A stretch of DNA of 64,000 nt from Undaria pinnatifida (Eukaryota > Sar > Phaeophyceae > Laminariales > Alariaceae), in assembly GCA_012845835.1 (NCBI GenBank), contig JABAKD010000012.1, positions 8,545,973 to 8,609,972 on the forward strand, in the 5' to 3' direction. Shown here in pieces: positions 43,344 to 56,637 of this stretch (position 1 is the stretch's first letter; every line of letters starts with the position of its first letter). Made by a program: the position numbers and the translations under genes. Below the pieces are notes generated by a model. It did no database searches and was not told the DNA's origin. It saw only the letters and a list, made by a program, of their open reading frames with translations.

Positions 43344-46300
43344 CTTCACATTAAACCGTTCTTCTACTCGTCGACATCCAGCACACCCAGTGTCCGTACT
43401 GATTCTTCACCCTAGAAAGATCAGGTCTGTGGTCACAGTGTGGGTAGGCACAATTCGACGCGAGTCGACGAGAGAAGAAATTGCTGGATTATTCTCGCGA
43501 ATATAATAAAGGCACGTACCGTAGTGGGGAGAGAGGAGGAAGGGCCCGCTATGTGACCCCCGATCTGAGCTACTACTGGGAGGGAGGGCGAGAGTAATGC
43601 GAGGATAATAAATGGGATGGGAAAAAAGAACAACAAAACTCTACTCACTTGCCACGGATCATCGTCCTTGCCTAGCACGCACTACCAGCTGCCTGCTTAC
43701 TGTTGCTGTATCGGCACAGAACAACAACGATGAGAGCACACAGACTCGAGAGGTGTAGCTGGAGCATGACACGGATGAGCGGCGTTGGGGTGTGCCAGGG
43801 GACCCCCCGGCGGCCCGTTGCTACGACGGTGCGCTCTCGTCCCCTTGGTATCATGAAGAATCCGTCGTTCCTAAATGGCTACTCGTACGCGTTCTCGTAC
43901 CGTTATGCCGGTATCATAGACCGTGACAACAGGACAGGTCCACAACACCGCGATACGACGTAGCCGCAGCCGCAGCACGGCAGTGGGCGGTGTGAGGCCA
44001 CCGCGGTCTGAGTGTCAGGCGCCGTCGTGCTCGGAGCGGAGCGCGTCGACGCGGTGGCGCGCGTACGCTGAGCGCAGCAGCAGCAGCAGGCGACGAGAAC
44101 AATGCTCGTACAAAGCCGGTCCCAAATTGAACGAAGAAAAACAGAAGCTGTTGCCGGTGCTGATGCTGCTGCTGCTTGTTTTAGTTGCTGAAGCGAGTGC
44201 TGCCGCTAGCTGTGTTGCTGCTGCCTGCTGTGATGGGATAGCGGCGGCTCACTGCGGTTCTCTCTGCCGCCGCCGCCGTTGCCTGGCGGCGGTCGCTACT
44301 CGCACGCTGTTTGTTCTCTATTTTCGTGCCGCTTTCCCCTTTTTCTTCTGCCTTGTTGCCACATATTCCCACTTCGCCATCAATTTTTGTTTCTTGAAGG
44401 CGTCGCCTGCAATATTTTGTCAACTTGCAACGCAAACACACCAAACTCGTGATGGGAAGGGCAATCACTTTTTTTGGCGGAAGGAACGCGTTTTTACGAA
44501 GAACGGTTTTCGCAAACACACTATTTAATGACAAAAAAAATGTACCGCAGTGCCTGGGGTGCGGGTGGTGTGGTTGGCGGGGAGGGGGGGCGGTGTTTGG
44601 GCTTTTCGTCCTCCCCAGGGCTGGTGAAGCTCCACAAACGTTACCACTACCTGGTAGCTGAAAAAACAGACTACCTGGTAGCTGAAGAAACAGACTACAA
44701 AAACGTTTCAACCAAGCGAGAACGTCACTTTGTAGTACCAAAAGGGTAAAAGCATTAATAATACAGGACGCAGGACCCTATATATTTGTATAGAGAAAGC
44801 CAGGCTGACCACGAGTGCACGAAAATACATTCGGGAGTCGTTTTTATACTGCTGTAGAACACACTGCTTCTCAAAAAGAAATCGAACCTGAGCGAGTTTT
44901 GTCTCCTGCTGAAAGTGTCCTGTGTACTGCTGTAGTACCGATACGAATACGATTCATGCAAGCAGCACACGAGGGCAGTGATTGCTGCCGTTACACTGGA
45001 CAGCTTGTTGTTCCGAACCGACGAGAGCCTGAACGGAAAAAACTATTTGTTGATTGAATGAGCGGTCGTCGTATGGTATAGTAGTACCGTGCTTGAGCTA
45101 TTTGGTGCATCGCTCAGAAATATGCAGTCCTCTCGTTCCAGTGACAGCGAGAGAGGGCGAACGGCTGCATGTGGCTTGTAGGTGGCTGCAGGCCGCGTGT
45201 TTTATTATGTGGTACTGATACAATGGTAACGGTGTGCCCCGTTGCAAGAACACAGGTGTCGTCGTGTTGTCGTCCATCCGAGACGAGAGGGTGTGTGCGT
45301 TCAGTGTTCAGGGTGAATGAAACTTACCACTGCATGGCTACCTGCTGATCGCTACTCCTCCGTACATATACCAGGTCCGATGTACCTGGTACTACAAATG
45401 TTTGTTTTCACATAAAACTGATGTTGCCACCCATCTACGTCCGGCACGAAACCAGTGTCCGAGCCGATGATGCTGTTTGAGGTTGTGATGGATATATTTT
45501 GCTACGAGTATTTGAGCTCCCCAGATTGGAAATTGAAGTTGGAAAATACGATACCAAACCAGCTTGAGTCATTATTTCTTATTTCTGCTTCTCCTTTTAT
45601 TAATATTAATGGATGTTCAGTACCTTATACCTAGCAGCTGCAAGCGCCCGCTGCCTACCCGGATGATGGTATTGTATCATTTTTTTAGTATCCGGTCTAC
45701 AGACAAGACTGCATGCTTTTTTTCCCAGCCCTCACTTCTTACTTCCGCTTTGTTTATTAATTTATACCAGGTACCTGGTATAGATACGCCGTCATTCGAA
45801 ATGCTGCTGTGAATCGAAACACACACATCCCTGCGTGGATCGAACCGCACATGGGAGTGACTGAATTTGTTGGCTAGTGAAGCAGTCGCCACCATTGTCG
45901 CCGCAGGTCGCAGGGCCACAGCAGTGTATGCTCAAGGTTCGAATGTGGCATCCAACGGGGCCACAGCGCAAGCGTAACGTCCAAACAATGTGGCAGCCAG
46001 CGGAGCTGCCGGGGAAGCAAATGCCGACGACTCCCATAATAAGCGCAAAATGGGTGTGCAAGTAAAAATTTGCACACCGCGACCTTGACCCCGCTTCCGC
46101 TGGGCACCCTGATTCCAGCCCGACGTTGTTTCCCCCTTTCCTGAGCGCTCCAAACTGACCCTTGGGGTGTATCGTAGTTGGCCGCTGTAAGAGCCCACGA
46201 AGCACCTTGATCCCACCTCCACTTGACACCTAACTGACCAAATCGAGGATTCCCATCAAAATGCCCAAGCCAAAAGCAAAACCCGAAATACAAAATATCC

Positions 46301-49300
46301 TTTGCGAAGTATGCGTGTTGAAACGAAAACGACCCACCAGGTATGAATAGAGGGGGGGCAGCATTGGGATGTTTTCACACCCGGTGTGCAATTAACGCTA
46401 CGTTTTTTTGTCATTTTTTTTAGTGAGGGACAGGGCTGCGCTGCGTAATTTCGTCGGCCCAGACCACTTACTTACCGCAAAGGCGCCTCGCCATGAGCCG
46501 AAATGCGGTATTCCGATGTATTTGATTACAAGTATGTTTTGTTTTGTTTCTTGTCCCATTTATTATCTACTCTTCTCGTGCTCCCTCCCTCCCAGTCGAA
46601 AACTCAGACCCGGGGCCACATAGCGGGGCCCTTCTTCCCCCTCCCCACTACGGTGCGTGCCTTCATTGTTATCGCGAGAAGAATTCAGCATTTTCTTCCC
46701 TCGTCGACTCGCGTCGAATCGATGCAGAAAATTGGTTGGTGTGTACCTTCACACCGGTAGCTGATTAGTATTTGTACAGGCTTCCCACCGTTGCGCTCTA
46801 AATTAGAAATAGTGTGTCTAAAGATTAGCGTACCTAGTATTACTAGAGCTGTGAGTGGGCCACATTTGACGACTAATAACTAGTCGGTTGGTGCGGTTGG
46901 CGGACTAGCTAACTCTAGTCAGCATATCGGCTGGTGAAGCCAGGTGATGGCCGGCCGACTCGCCGACTTGAGTCAGGCGAGCGAAGCGAGCCACAACAGT
47001 AGCTTCCTCCGGCCGGGGGAGGGGCGTGCTCACTCATCGCTTGCCTCAGTCGTTTGACCGTCGACCACGCATCCCTTTCGAGGGATGGGGGGGGGACGAA
47101 AAGGAAAACAGGCATCCCACGTTGAAATGTCCTCCTACAAGAATGGAAACCCAGTAAGTTAGATAGCCGGCACCTTCGGAAAACGACTGTTAGTCCGACT
47201 AATAACTATTTGGTGACTTACGGCGTGCCGGCTCACAGCTCTCAAGTATTTCGTGAACCTCGGGAACTATTATTAATTACGTATTCAAAGCGTATGATAC
47301 TTGGTGGTATATGCGTTCGAATCAGAATAAACTGCAGAGTACTCTACATTTACAACTTATCACGAATTTGGAATGGCTGCAATGAAATACGATACGGTAC
47401 AAAACACGGAAAAAGTTGTACGACGAACGCCGACGCTAACGCCGCGGTCGGAGCAACACGAAGACAGGAAGGGTAAGTCCTCGCTGGTGTGATCTGACAT
47501 GCCCGATAAGGTATCGTATCATACACCTCGGCGCTCAGCCGCAAAAAGTGGATTGAAAGCTGTTTACGATATACCTGTCATTTGTTTCAGCTGATCAGAA
47601 ATCAAATACTATCGTACGTCGTGGGCAGAAAAGGCGTTGCTTTATGTTTTGGTGAGCACTTTATTTTTTATTTTTTGCTCGTCCCATATATTATCTTCGC
47701 ACCTTTTATTTTTCCCTCTCCCTAGACGTGGATATAACTCAGAGCCGGGGTCACTTAACAGGCTCTTCTACCCCCTCCCCACTGCGGTACGCGCCTTCAT
47801 TTCTATCGCGAGAAGATTTCATGGGCACTTCCTTCCTTCGTCGACTTAGTAGGAGGTTATTTACCAGAGGCCTTCCTACGCACCGGTAAACTTGTTTGTG
47901 TTGTTCCTTTCGACGGTGGTGGTTGGTCGTCTTCGGGAAAAGGTCTTCAAATATTATTGTAATAATAATTTCAACCTGTTTCGGGTACTGTCAATGGAAG
48001 AGCGGTATACCAGTAGTAGAGAGTGATTTTGCAGGAAGGCAAGCTGTGAGTTCCACGCACGCTCCAAATCTACCCGCCACTCGCAGAATTGCTGCCGTTC
48101 GCGGAATTTTGAAAAGCGTATCTGGGGAGAAATGCCTACATGTATACTGGAAACCTATGGTATTTTTCATCACTTTTTCCCAGTTCCTCTGAACGGGGTG
48201 ATAGTTGATAGTGTTCCATCCCCTGTATGTAGCAATGCCTTTCGAAATGGGCGATAGCCATTAGTGCGTTTAATAGCCAATCCCGACACAGGCAGCGTTC
48301 GCACTTTGTTCAGCCGAAGCACTGTTTTTTTTGTGTAAGACTTTTTTCTTGTTTGAAAACCGTTTATTTTCAAAACCAAATTTGCCCCGGAAAGCGAGGA
48401 AACCGGGTGGGTTCTTTTGCATCATGATCTGAGTCTAACCACTCGCACTCTGAGTGGAATGAAATGATGCCCAGATCAGTTTCCAGCTTCTCGAAGGTTG
48501 CACTTGCAAGAATTTCGGACTGGCTCAATTTTTTTTTTCGCGCGCCAGAAAAACAATGTTGGTAAAAGGCCATTTCTTAAACAGTCGGATTCCGCCAGTC
48601 GAAAACGGCCCTTTTCGACTGGGCTTTTATTCGACTGGATTCTTCTGGTCCTTATTCTTATCGTCAGTCGAGTCGATGTTATGGTTTTTGTGCTCTCCCT
48701 AGAGGCGGTTGGTGTGTGGGAATGCTGCTGTATGGCAGTCGAAAATCGGTTGGCAACTCTGTGCTTCTCGCGTTCTCCACGAGCCACGCGTGCTTCGCGC
48801 GCGACGAACTTTCGTCCAAGCGGGTGGTGGCGCTGGGCTTAGCCGAAAGCCGCCACAGCTACGTTCGTGGCGTTGCACTCTACCGAGAGCCGCCAACGCT
48901 ACAGCAGGCGTAGCCGCTGTTGGCTAAATGACATCGATACTTGTATCGCGCCCTGCTGCGGTCGTGTGACACGACTGGTGATACACGCTGCTGGAGAGCG
49001 GAGCTAGGAGTGCGCCACGCTGACTTGCAGCGAGAAGCAATAGCAAGCCAGCGTCGACGCTGTTGTTCGATACCGCTGTGTGGTACCTGGTATGGGTGTT
49101 GTGTGGGCGTGTGCTTTGTGGTGGGATAAGCGATGCGATGGGTTAAAAAACAGGTCCAAAACTCTTTCGACTAAGTTTTTCGACTGACAGATCCAGTCGA
49201 AAAAGACGAGTTTTTCGACTAGATCCCCCAGCCAGAAAACTCAGTCGAAAAAAGTTGAGTCGAAAAAGCCCTTTTTCGACTGTAAGAAAGCCCGATGCCT

Positions 49301-52300
49301 TGGGATTCAGTCGAAAACGGCCGTTTTCCACTGACAAATCCGACTGTTTAGGAAATACCTACAAGTATACCTGGTGTTTTTATTTTTTGTTTAACTGAAT
49401 GAGCTACGAAAGTCTAAATGACATATCAGATTTATCCCCTTGAAAGGATTTATAGCTTCCACGCACAAATTGCCCGCCCGTCTGCCCCCCCCCCTCCCTC
49501 CCCCCCCCCTCCAACCCCGCTCGCTTTTGATCAAAACCAGGCCCCCACGTCCTTCAAAACTCCGCCCCCCCCTCACCGGTTATTCGACTTACAGGATTCA
49601 CTTGATAAATGGATACATTTCCCTCCTCACAGCTGTCAGATTTTGTCCCCCTCAGAAACGGATTTTATAGTTTCCGCGCACAGACTGACTAACATCACCC
49701 TGTTGACCCTGATAGCTACACTGTAGTTGCAAGGGGAATCGCCGACCTATATCCTTAATGAGGACACACAACTCGTAATACGCGCGATCGGAGTATTACA
49801 CACAGCTTGCAAAGATGAGCTTCGACGAAATCTTCGATCTCACAGCTGGAGTGTATTTTCATTCTTTATAATATATGATGTACGAGCCTAGCACGACCAT
49901 GAGCACCGATATTTCTTTCTCCTTCTTCCGAAACTCACTTTTTGTTTTGTACATCCCTTCTGTTATCTGCGCCCTTTTCCTTCTCCTTCTCCCTCCCTTC
50001 CCAGACGTAACTCAGATCCGGGGTCACGTATTGTAAGCAGGCTCTTTTCTCCCCTCCCCACTACGGTACGCGCGCCTTCATTTTTAGTGTCGAGAAAACT
50101 ACAGCCATTTCTTCGTTCGTCGACTCGCGTCGAATTGCGCCCGCCCACGATGGTACATGGGCGCACGCAGCAGTTGAATCCTTTGATTTCTTTTTTCTGC
50201 GAATACACTCAAAAGTCCGACCCACGTGAGAGACTCGACGCCCAAAACAAAGTGTATTTATAGTTAATAGCATTCGAGGGTAACCTCTAGCCCACCGGGG
50301 CGACCGATTCTAGATGTTGCAATTTTTATACCAGGTACTCAGTATGGGCTGGGAATCTGTCTGCCCAGAGAGACAGGTCATGAGATGGGGTCTGGTCTTG
50401 TCTGATGTGGGAAATGTTTTGTTACCTTTTTGTGGAGTGTTCCGGACCTAAAGGAGAAAACGCTGAACCCTTCTCACGATAAAATTGCCGGCGGCAAGCA
50501 CCGTAGTGGGCAGAGGAGAAGACCGCTTGCTATGTGACCCAGCTGAATCCAGTGTTGCCCACGTGACCATGGAAAGAGAGGAAAGCGAACTTCTGATTTC
50601 TGACGACGCCAAATCAGGGACTCATTTCCTGACTAGTGCCGGACTTTTTATGCGTGTCCCACCCGACGACAGGAATCTGGACGATTAATATTTTACAGTA
50701 AAAAGAAATGGTAAGGAATGCTGCGCGACCTCCACTTTGTTGGGTTGGGTCTGGCCTGCTCTGGCCTTCTTCCCACTAATTTAATGTACAGCAGTTGATG
50801 GTGGTTACAAATATTCACCAGCGAGACATGCTAGCTAGAAAAAAAGGGAACTGCTCGTGTCTTCAGTACTAATAGTTGAATGCACGACCAGGAGACTTGA
50901 TGCCTGAGTGCACTTCTGTAGTGCTTGTATGCTGTTAATAATTGTTTTGGAACTCTCTTACCCCGGTCTCTGTCTTGTTGCTTCCCATCCCGCCTGCGCA
51001 CGCACGTTCCTGTTTTCTCTCTCGCTTCCTTCGATTGCTACTGGTGCTACCGCTATTGCTCGTGGCGGATATGGTGGTGATGATGCTATGCTGTACGCTA
51101 TAATACGGCACGCATGCAGCGTGCTCGAGTGCTTGAAAAACGCCCGGCAGCTTGGCACTGTGATCATCATTACGAACGCTGAATCCGGCTGGGTCGAGGT
51201 ACGAATGAAACGAAGTAGACGGCAGCAAGAAGCAGCAAGAACGAACGAAACGAACAAAACGAACGGGCAAGATGGAGAGTATATAGACTTTGTATAAATA
51301 TGCTCTAATAATAACATGGTTTAGGGGGACGCTCCAAGGCAAAAGTCGGACGCCTCACTTGTTTCTGGGAAAGCTAGACAGGAGGGAAACACAAAAAAAA
51401 TGCGAAGCAATAAAGAAATTCGCTTGGACTTTCTTCGAAGCGAGTTGTCCTTGTGCCGCGTTGCCCTGCATGGTTACTCGTTTGTTGATGTATATCTGGT
51501 ACCGGGTATGACTAATGGTGGCGTTACCGATGCGATGGCCGTGAGCGGTGATGGTTATAACGTCTTAGTGTGCTGTATATTACTGTATACCCGTCGTGAA
51601 ACGTGTCGCTGGAGAACATGTCATGTCATATACCATAGTCTATACCATACACAGGCGGTTACGCGCACCACACGTTCAGCCGACGGCTACGAGTATGATG
51701 TGTATGGCCTGTCGTGCACTGCGTCTGTGTTTTGTGCGATAATTCGCCGTATCGTATCCTACGCCAACGCAAAAATGGCGTGGTGTATCATTCGCCATTA
51801 TGTCATGGTTTGTGCGGGCTCCTCGTTGAGATTATATGAACATTACTGCTATTTATAGGGTCAACGGCGAAAATCTTACTAAACATGCCATAACTTTGCG
51901 AAAACAAACTATTTTCCACTTTTTCTTTTTGCAACGTGACCCACGTGCCTGTGCGATCTATTGAAGCTGTGGTACATGTCTTTCGTGCTTCAATGAGGGG
52001 AAATATAGCCGAGGACCTGATTATTATGAGCCTCCGTTTTAGTGTTGTTACGCCGCTTGTAGGGTATTTTCCGCGGTGGACGAAGCTGTCTTACGGCCAT
52101 CAAAATGATATTGTAGCGTAATTTTATAACTAATTTTCAAGGACGTCAGCCGTGAGTTGAACGAATTTCAGGTCAATACTAATCTTTGCAAGCTGCGTTG
52201 TTGGTACCCGTAATATTATAGTACGTCTGTATAGCTGTCGCAACAATAAATTGTCTTGAGGCCATGTTAGTTTTCAGTCGTCCTTTACCATGAAACATGT

Positions 52301-55300
52301 ACCCCAGTGCTTCCGCTAGAAAAGCCTCTCATAGCTGTCGCCACGATAAGTTTTTTTGAGGCCATGTTAGTTTTCAGTCGTCGGTTACCATGTAACATTC
52401 ACCCCAGTACTTGCGCTAAAAAAGCCTTCGACGGCCCCTGCGCGGGGAGCGGCCCTGTGGTGACACCTGCGGGGGGGCGTACGTCTCTCTTCGCCACTTT
52501 TTGAAACTCTAGTGTTGATGGACGATGCCAGGACGATGTTGCCTGTCTACCCTTGGGAGGCAGTGTGATGGGCGTTAGGCAGCACCGGAAATCAGAAATG
52601 ACTAACGTAAGGGTGGGCTGTGAATTGGTTGGACTTGACAGCTATCAAACGTTACTCTAATACTTTAATAGTTGTTATTTGGTTGGCGGGAGTAAAGCCA
52701 ACTACAACTGCAGTAGTAACTGATTTGAGTGTTTGTCAACACCACATTTTACGTCGAGCTACGAAGTCGTCAGCCAGGTGTCAAGTCAAGACGCAGGCCT
52801 CCGCAAATTGCGCACGCAGCTATGATACCTATTTTATAGGAGCTATTAATAGTCGGCGACGTAAACTCAAGCCAACTCTCACACGTTTTTTTTTTTTTTT
52901 TTCCTATCCAATTCATCATCCTAGCACTACTCTCGCCCTCCCTCCCAGTAGTAACTCAGACTCGTGGTCGCATAGCGGGCCCTTCCTCCCACCTCTCCCA
53001 CTACGGTACGTGCCTTCGTTTTATTCGCGAGAAGAATTCAGCATTTTCTTCCCTCGCCGACTCGCGTCGAATTGTGCCTACTCACACGCTGCTAAGCGTT
53101 TTCATTAGTTGATTTTTTTTTGCATTTTTGCAAATGAATACAAAATCTCACCACGGTGGGAATCGAACTCAAGGACCAACGCTATTAATATTAATAGTAG
53201 TATTCGAGGGTATCCACTAGACCACCGGGGCGACACGTGGAATCGGACAAAAGCGGGGTGAAATTATATGCGTCATTTTGGTCATTGTCTTGACCGTCAC
53301 CTTCCGTATTGTATTATACTCACTCCTGTTAATAGCTTGACAAAGTCGGCACGTCGGCATCTCCGATGGAGTAATGGGTAATAGGCAGGTAATAAGTGAA
53401 CATCTTCCTACCGTCAAGGTCGTGGGTCCAAATCCCAAGGAGTGCATGCTCGTGATTGTGCTGCTCGAAAAATTTTCTTGCGGGAAAAAAAATGACGAAC
53501 GGAAAAGCGCGAGAGCGTGAGTTAGCAATTTCCATGAAAATCGACGATCATTAGAAGCTGAAAAGCGGGAAAACGATGAGCGCCATGCGCGATAAAAATG
53601 ATGGAAAGTACCGGGGTGGATAGAAGAGAAGACACCTGTGACCTACGGCTTGTTTAGACGGTCACTGAGGGTAAAAACCTGTTGGAGTTGGAGCAGGAGT
53701 AGAAGTGATTTAATCTCAAGCCCGCAGCCCCGCCGCATCCCTGTACGCACAAGTTGTCATGGTATCATATCCCTATAATGCGCCACACCACCTTGTAAAT
53801 ATGCTGGTGCAACACATTTCGCCTTATTTGTATGTTACACATTGGCCCAGATCCAACCCGACCCCAACCCTAACCTCTTAGACACAACCCTAACTCGTTG
53901 GGAGGCTCGAGATTGGCAGGGACGGTCGCGTGCGCGACTCCACCGCGTTTGCCGGTGGCGTTTTTCCAAGAACAAAAATGGGCGGCCGGAGGCCAGCCTC
54001 GACCAATCAGACAGCAGTAACGTTGCCCGAGTTGATTTTTTACGAGCCACATGTGTATGCAAGTGTCTAATTTCCGACGGCGCCAAAATTAGGGGCTCTT
54101 TTTCAGCCGCGCATGCCCCGTGTCCCACCCGCCACCCGACGATTGGAATGTCCGAAAGAGATGCCCCGAAAAGAGAATAATGACTACCTGCTGATGAGCA
54201 AAGATATCAGGAGACAGTCAGTCAAGGGAACAACGTCCTGCGGTCAAAGGTGTCAAACCGACCGATCCACACTAAGACCTAGTAGTTTGGCGTCAGTCGA
54301 GGTAAATTATTGGAAAATTGCTGTCGGTCAAGGGGTCAAAGTGCCCTCTCCTGGCATCTTTGGTGTTAGACCGCGACCCTTAAAACCTTTGTCAGGACTA
54401 GGTTGTTGATTGGGTTGGGTCTTTCCTGGTTTCCTGCTTCCCACAACGCACACAGCAGTAGTAGTTGGCGACATCAGCGGTTATAAATATCCACCAGCGC
54501 TACTTCCTAGGGAGAGCTGGGTACGGCTACCTTGTCTACGGGGCCTCTCGTAAATAGTTGACGTGGACACAGAAAGGAGGCGTTTTTTTTTTATTGCGAG
54601 CGACGCGATATTTTAAGACGGTGCCAAAAAAAGTAGTTTCATTTTCAGCCTCACGTGCCTGGTTTTTCAGTCGTGAAACAATTGATACGTACTAAAAATA
54701 ATAAATATTTTGGAACACGCTCACACACCAACGTCCGAGCTGGTCGCCCCGGTGGTCTAGTGCTTGGCCTCCAACACTGCCAAGATTGAAGTAAGGAATT
54801 CAAACCTGGGTATGGATATTTTTGTTTTCTGAAGACTCCAATTGCCGAGAGTGCTGTATAGCGTGGGTAAGCACACTCTTATAATTCGACGCAGAATGTG
54901 CACAAGTCTTGTCGCGAAAAAAATAAAGGCGCGTATTGTCTTCGTCTTTTGTTTTTTCTTGAGGTCCGGCTTGTTTGTTGTGTTGTCGTACCTGGTACGC
55001 TAGCATTTCACTAGCTTTCCCTTGATGAATTGCGACTCGGATGGTTTACTTGTACTCTGTCTCAGTCCGTGACTACAGAAGATAATTCGTATATCTCTCT
55101 TACGATAAGACAAATAATCAGCATAAACTGGGTGTGCTGGTGTCGTTGGGTAGAAACAACGGTTTATTGTGAAGACAACACACACACCGCCGTCTTGCGG
55201 CGGGGGGAAAACGGCCTGCTTGGTGATCCCGGATCTGAGTTACGTCCTAGAAGAGATGAGAATCAGAAATGTGTCCGAACGATGACGCCAAGAATGTAGA

Positions 55301-56590
55301 GACTCGTAAGGGCCTACGCGGGCAGCATGATCCTACTCGTACTGCTACGCGCTCACGTTTTGGCGCTGGTGGACGCTTGAAATATCGGAATCATCGTCTT
55401 TTTTTTGGTCGCTATACGGCGGCCCGAAAGGGGCTTTCTTGCTTCCCACTAACGCACTCACTAATAGACTAACATAGCAGCAGTTATAAATATCCGAATG
55501 TCCAATCACCAGCGCGCAAGTTCCTACCGGCAGATATTCATACCAAAGATGTCGGGAGTCAAGGGAGAACGCTTAACGGTCAAGGGTGTCAAACTGACCG
55601 TTCCACACTAAAACCTACTAGTTTGCCGTCAGTCAAGGGAAATTATTGGAAAATTACCGTCTGTCAAGGGGTCAAGTGCCCGTTTCCTCACATCGTTGAT
55701 TCGTACACAGCAAACAGCAGTGGTGTGTTTTATTCTTTTTCGCTTTGGCGGAACAGCCGCCGCAACGGTTTTGGTTTTTGACGTCTCTTCAAGATTGTTG
55801 TCAATATTAATCGTCTTTCGTAAATAGTTAATGTGAGAGTTGCACGGCCGGAGCTGTTCTTCTTTCGTCTATACAGGCAGACATCCAAGGTTGGGTCAGC
55901 ACGTATACGGCACCACCTTGCCTCTTCTTCGCCTCTCCGACGGGGCCGGGAGGAAGGGAATATTCATGGCGAAAGTCTTGTCCGTGTTTCCTCGAAGCAC
56001 GCCATGATACGTGGATGTTTGTCTGCTTTCTTTACTTTCTTTACTGAACTTTTCACCCACCTACATCCAGCACAACCAGTGTCCGTGCCGATATGCGAAC
56101 GTCTCCCATTCATAGAGAGACGAGCTCTGTGACCACGAACTACGAGACAGAGATGTACAATGGCAAAATACAGCCAAGGTGATTTGACGATTTGACCATG
56201 AACGCCAACTGCAATGAGCACGCGGGCAGAAAACCAAAACATTTGCGTTTTGCGTTGACTTCGCTTTTTTACCCTGTTCTTTTGTAATGTATAAGTCCGG
56301 TCGCCCCGGTGGCGTATCAGGTTAACCTCGAGCCTGGTATAGGTCAGTTTCGTGAGTTCGAGCCCCGCCGAGTGCATACTCGTATAAATTCGTTGGGACT
56401 TTTTCTTGTGGACAAATTGACTTGCGGAAAGCGCGAGAGCGTGAGTTAGCAACACTCGATGAACAATCGACGAGCAGTGGGATTGCTGTACCCTATGCGC
56501 GATAAAAATTGAAGGCAAGAACCGGGGAGGAGAAGGGATGACACCTGTGACCACGGCTTGTCCAGAAGCTGGAAAGTGAAAGTGTGCAAA

Positions 56591-56637
<47 letters not shown>

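Larger units (their letters stand above)
38879..51119 (+). other. Giant intron 1 of the HAD-like gene, 12,241 bp
   Basis: GTGCGA...GCATGCAG. The last 196 bases before the terminal AG (50922-51117) contain no AG dinucleotide, so the acceptor choice is unambiguous. It carries family C, S1 and S2 retroposons, modular G-tract copies, a TIR element and microsatellites, annotated separately. 38880-41560 and 43650-46540 show no recognised repeat or gene. Confidence 0.85.

Noticed and set aside
43923-44528. 201-codon plus-strand frame, Ser/Arg then Leu/Ala/Cys-rich
   Set aside because: It starts at GTG, the opposite strand is equally open (44181-44741), composition follows GCTGCT and CAGCAG runs, and it sits in the HAD-like intron.
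53855-53900. CCCTAAC-type words suggesting an internal telomere repeat
   Set aside because: Only three imperfect units, not tandem; insufficient.
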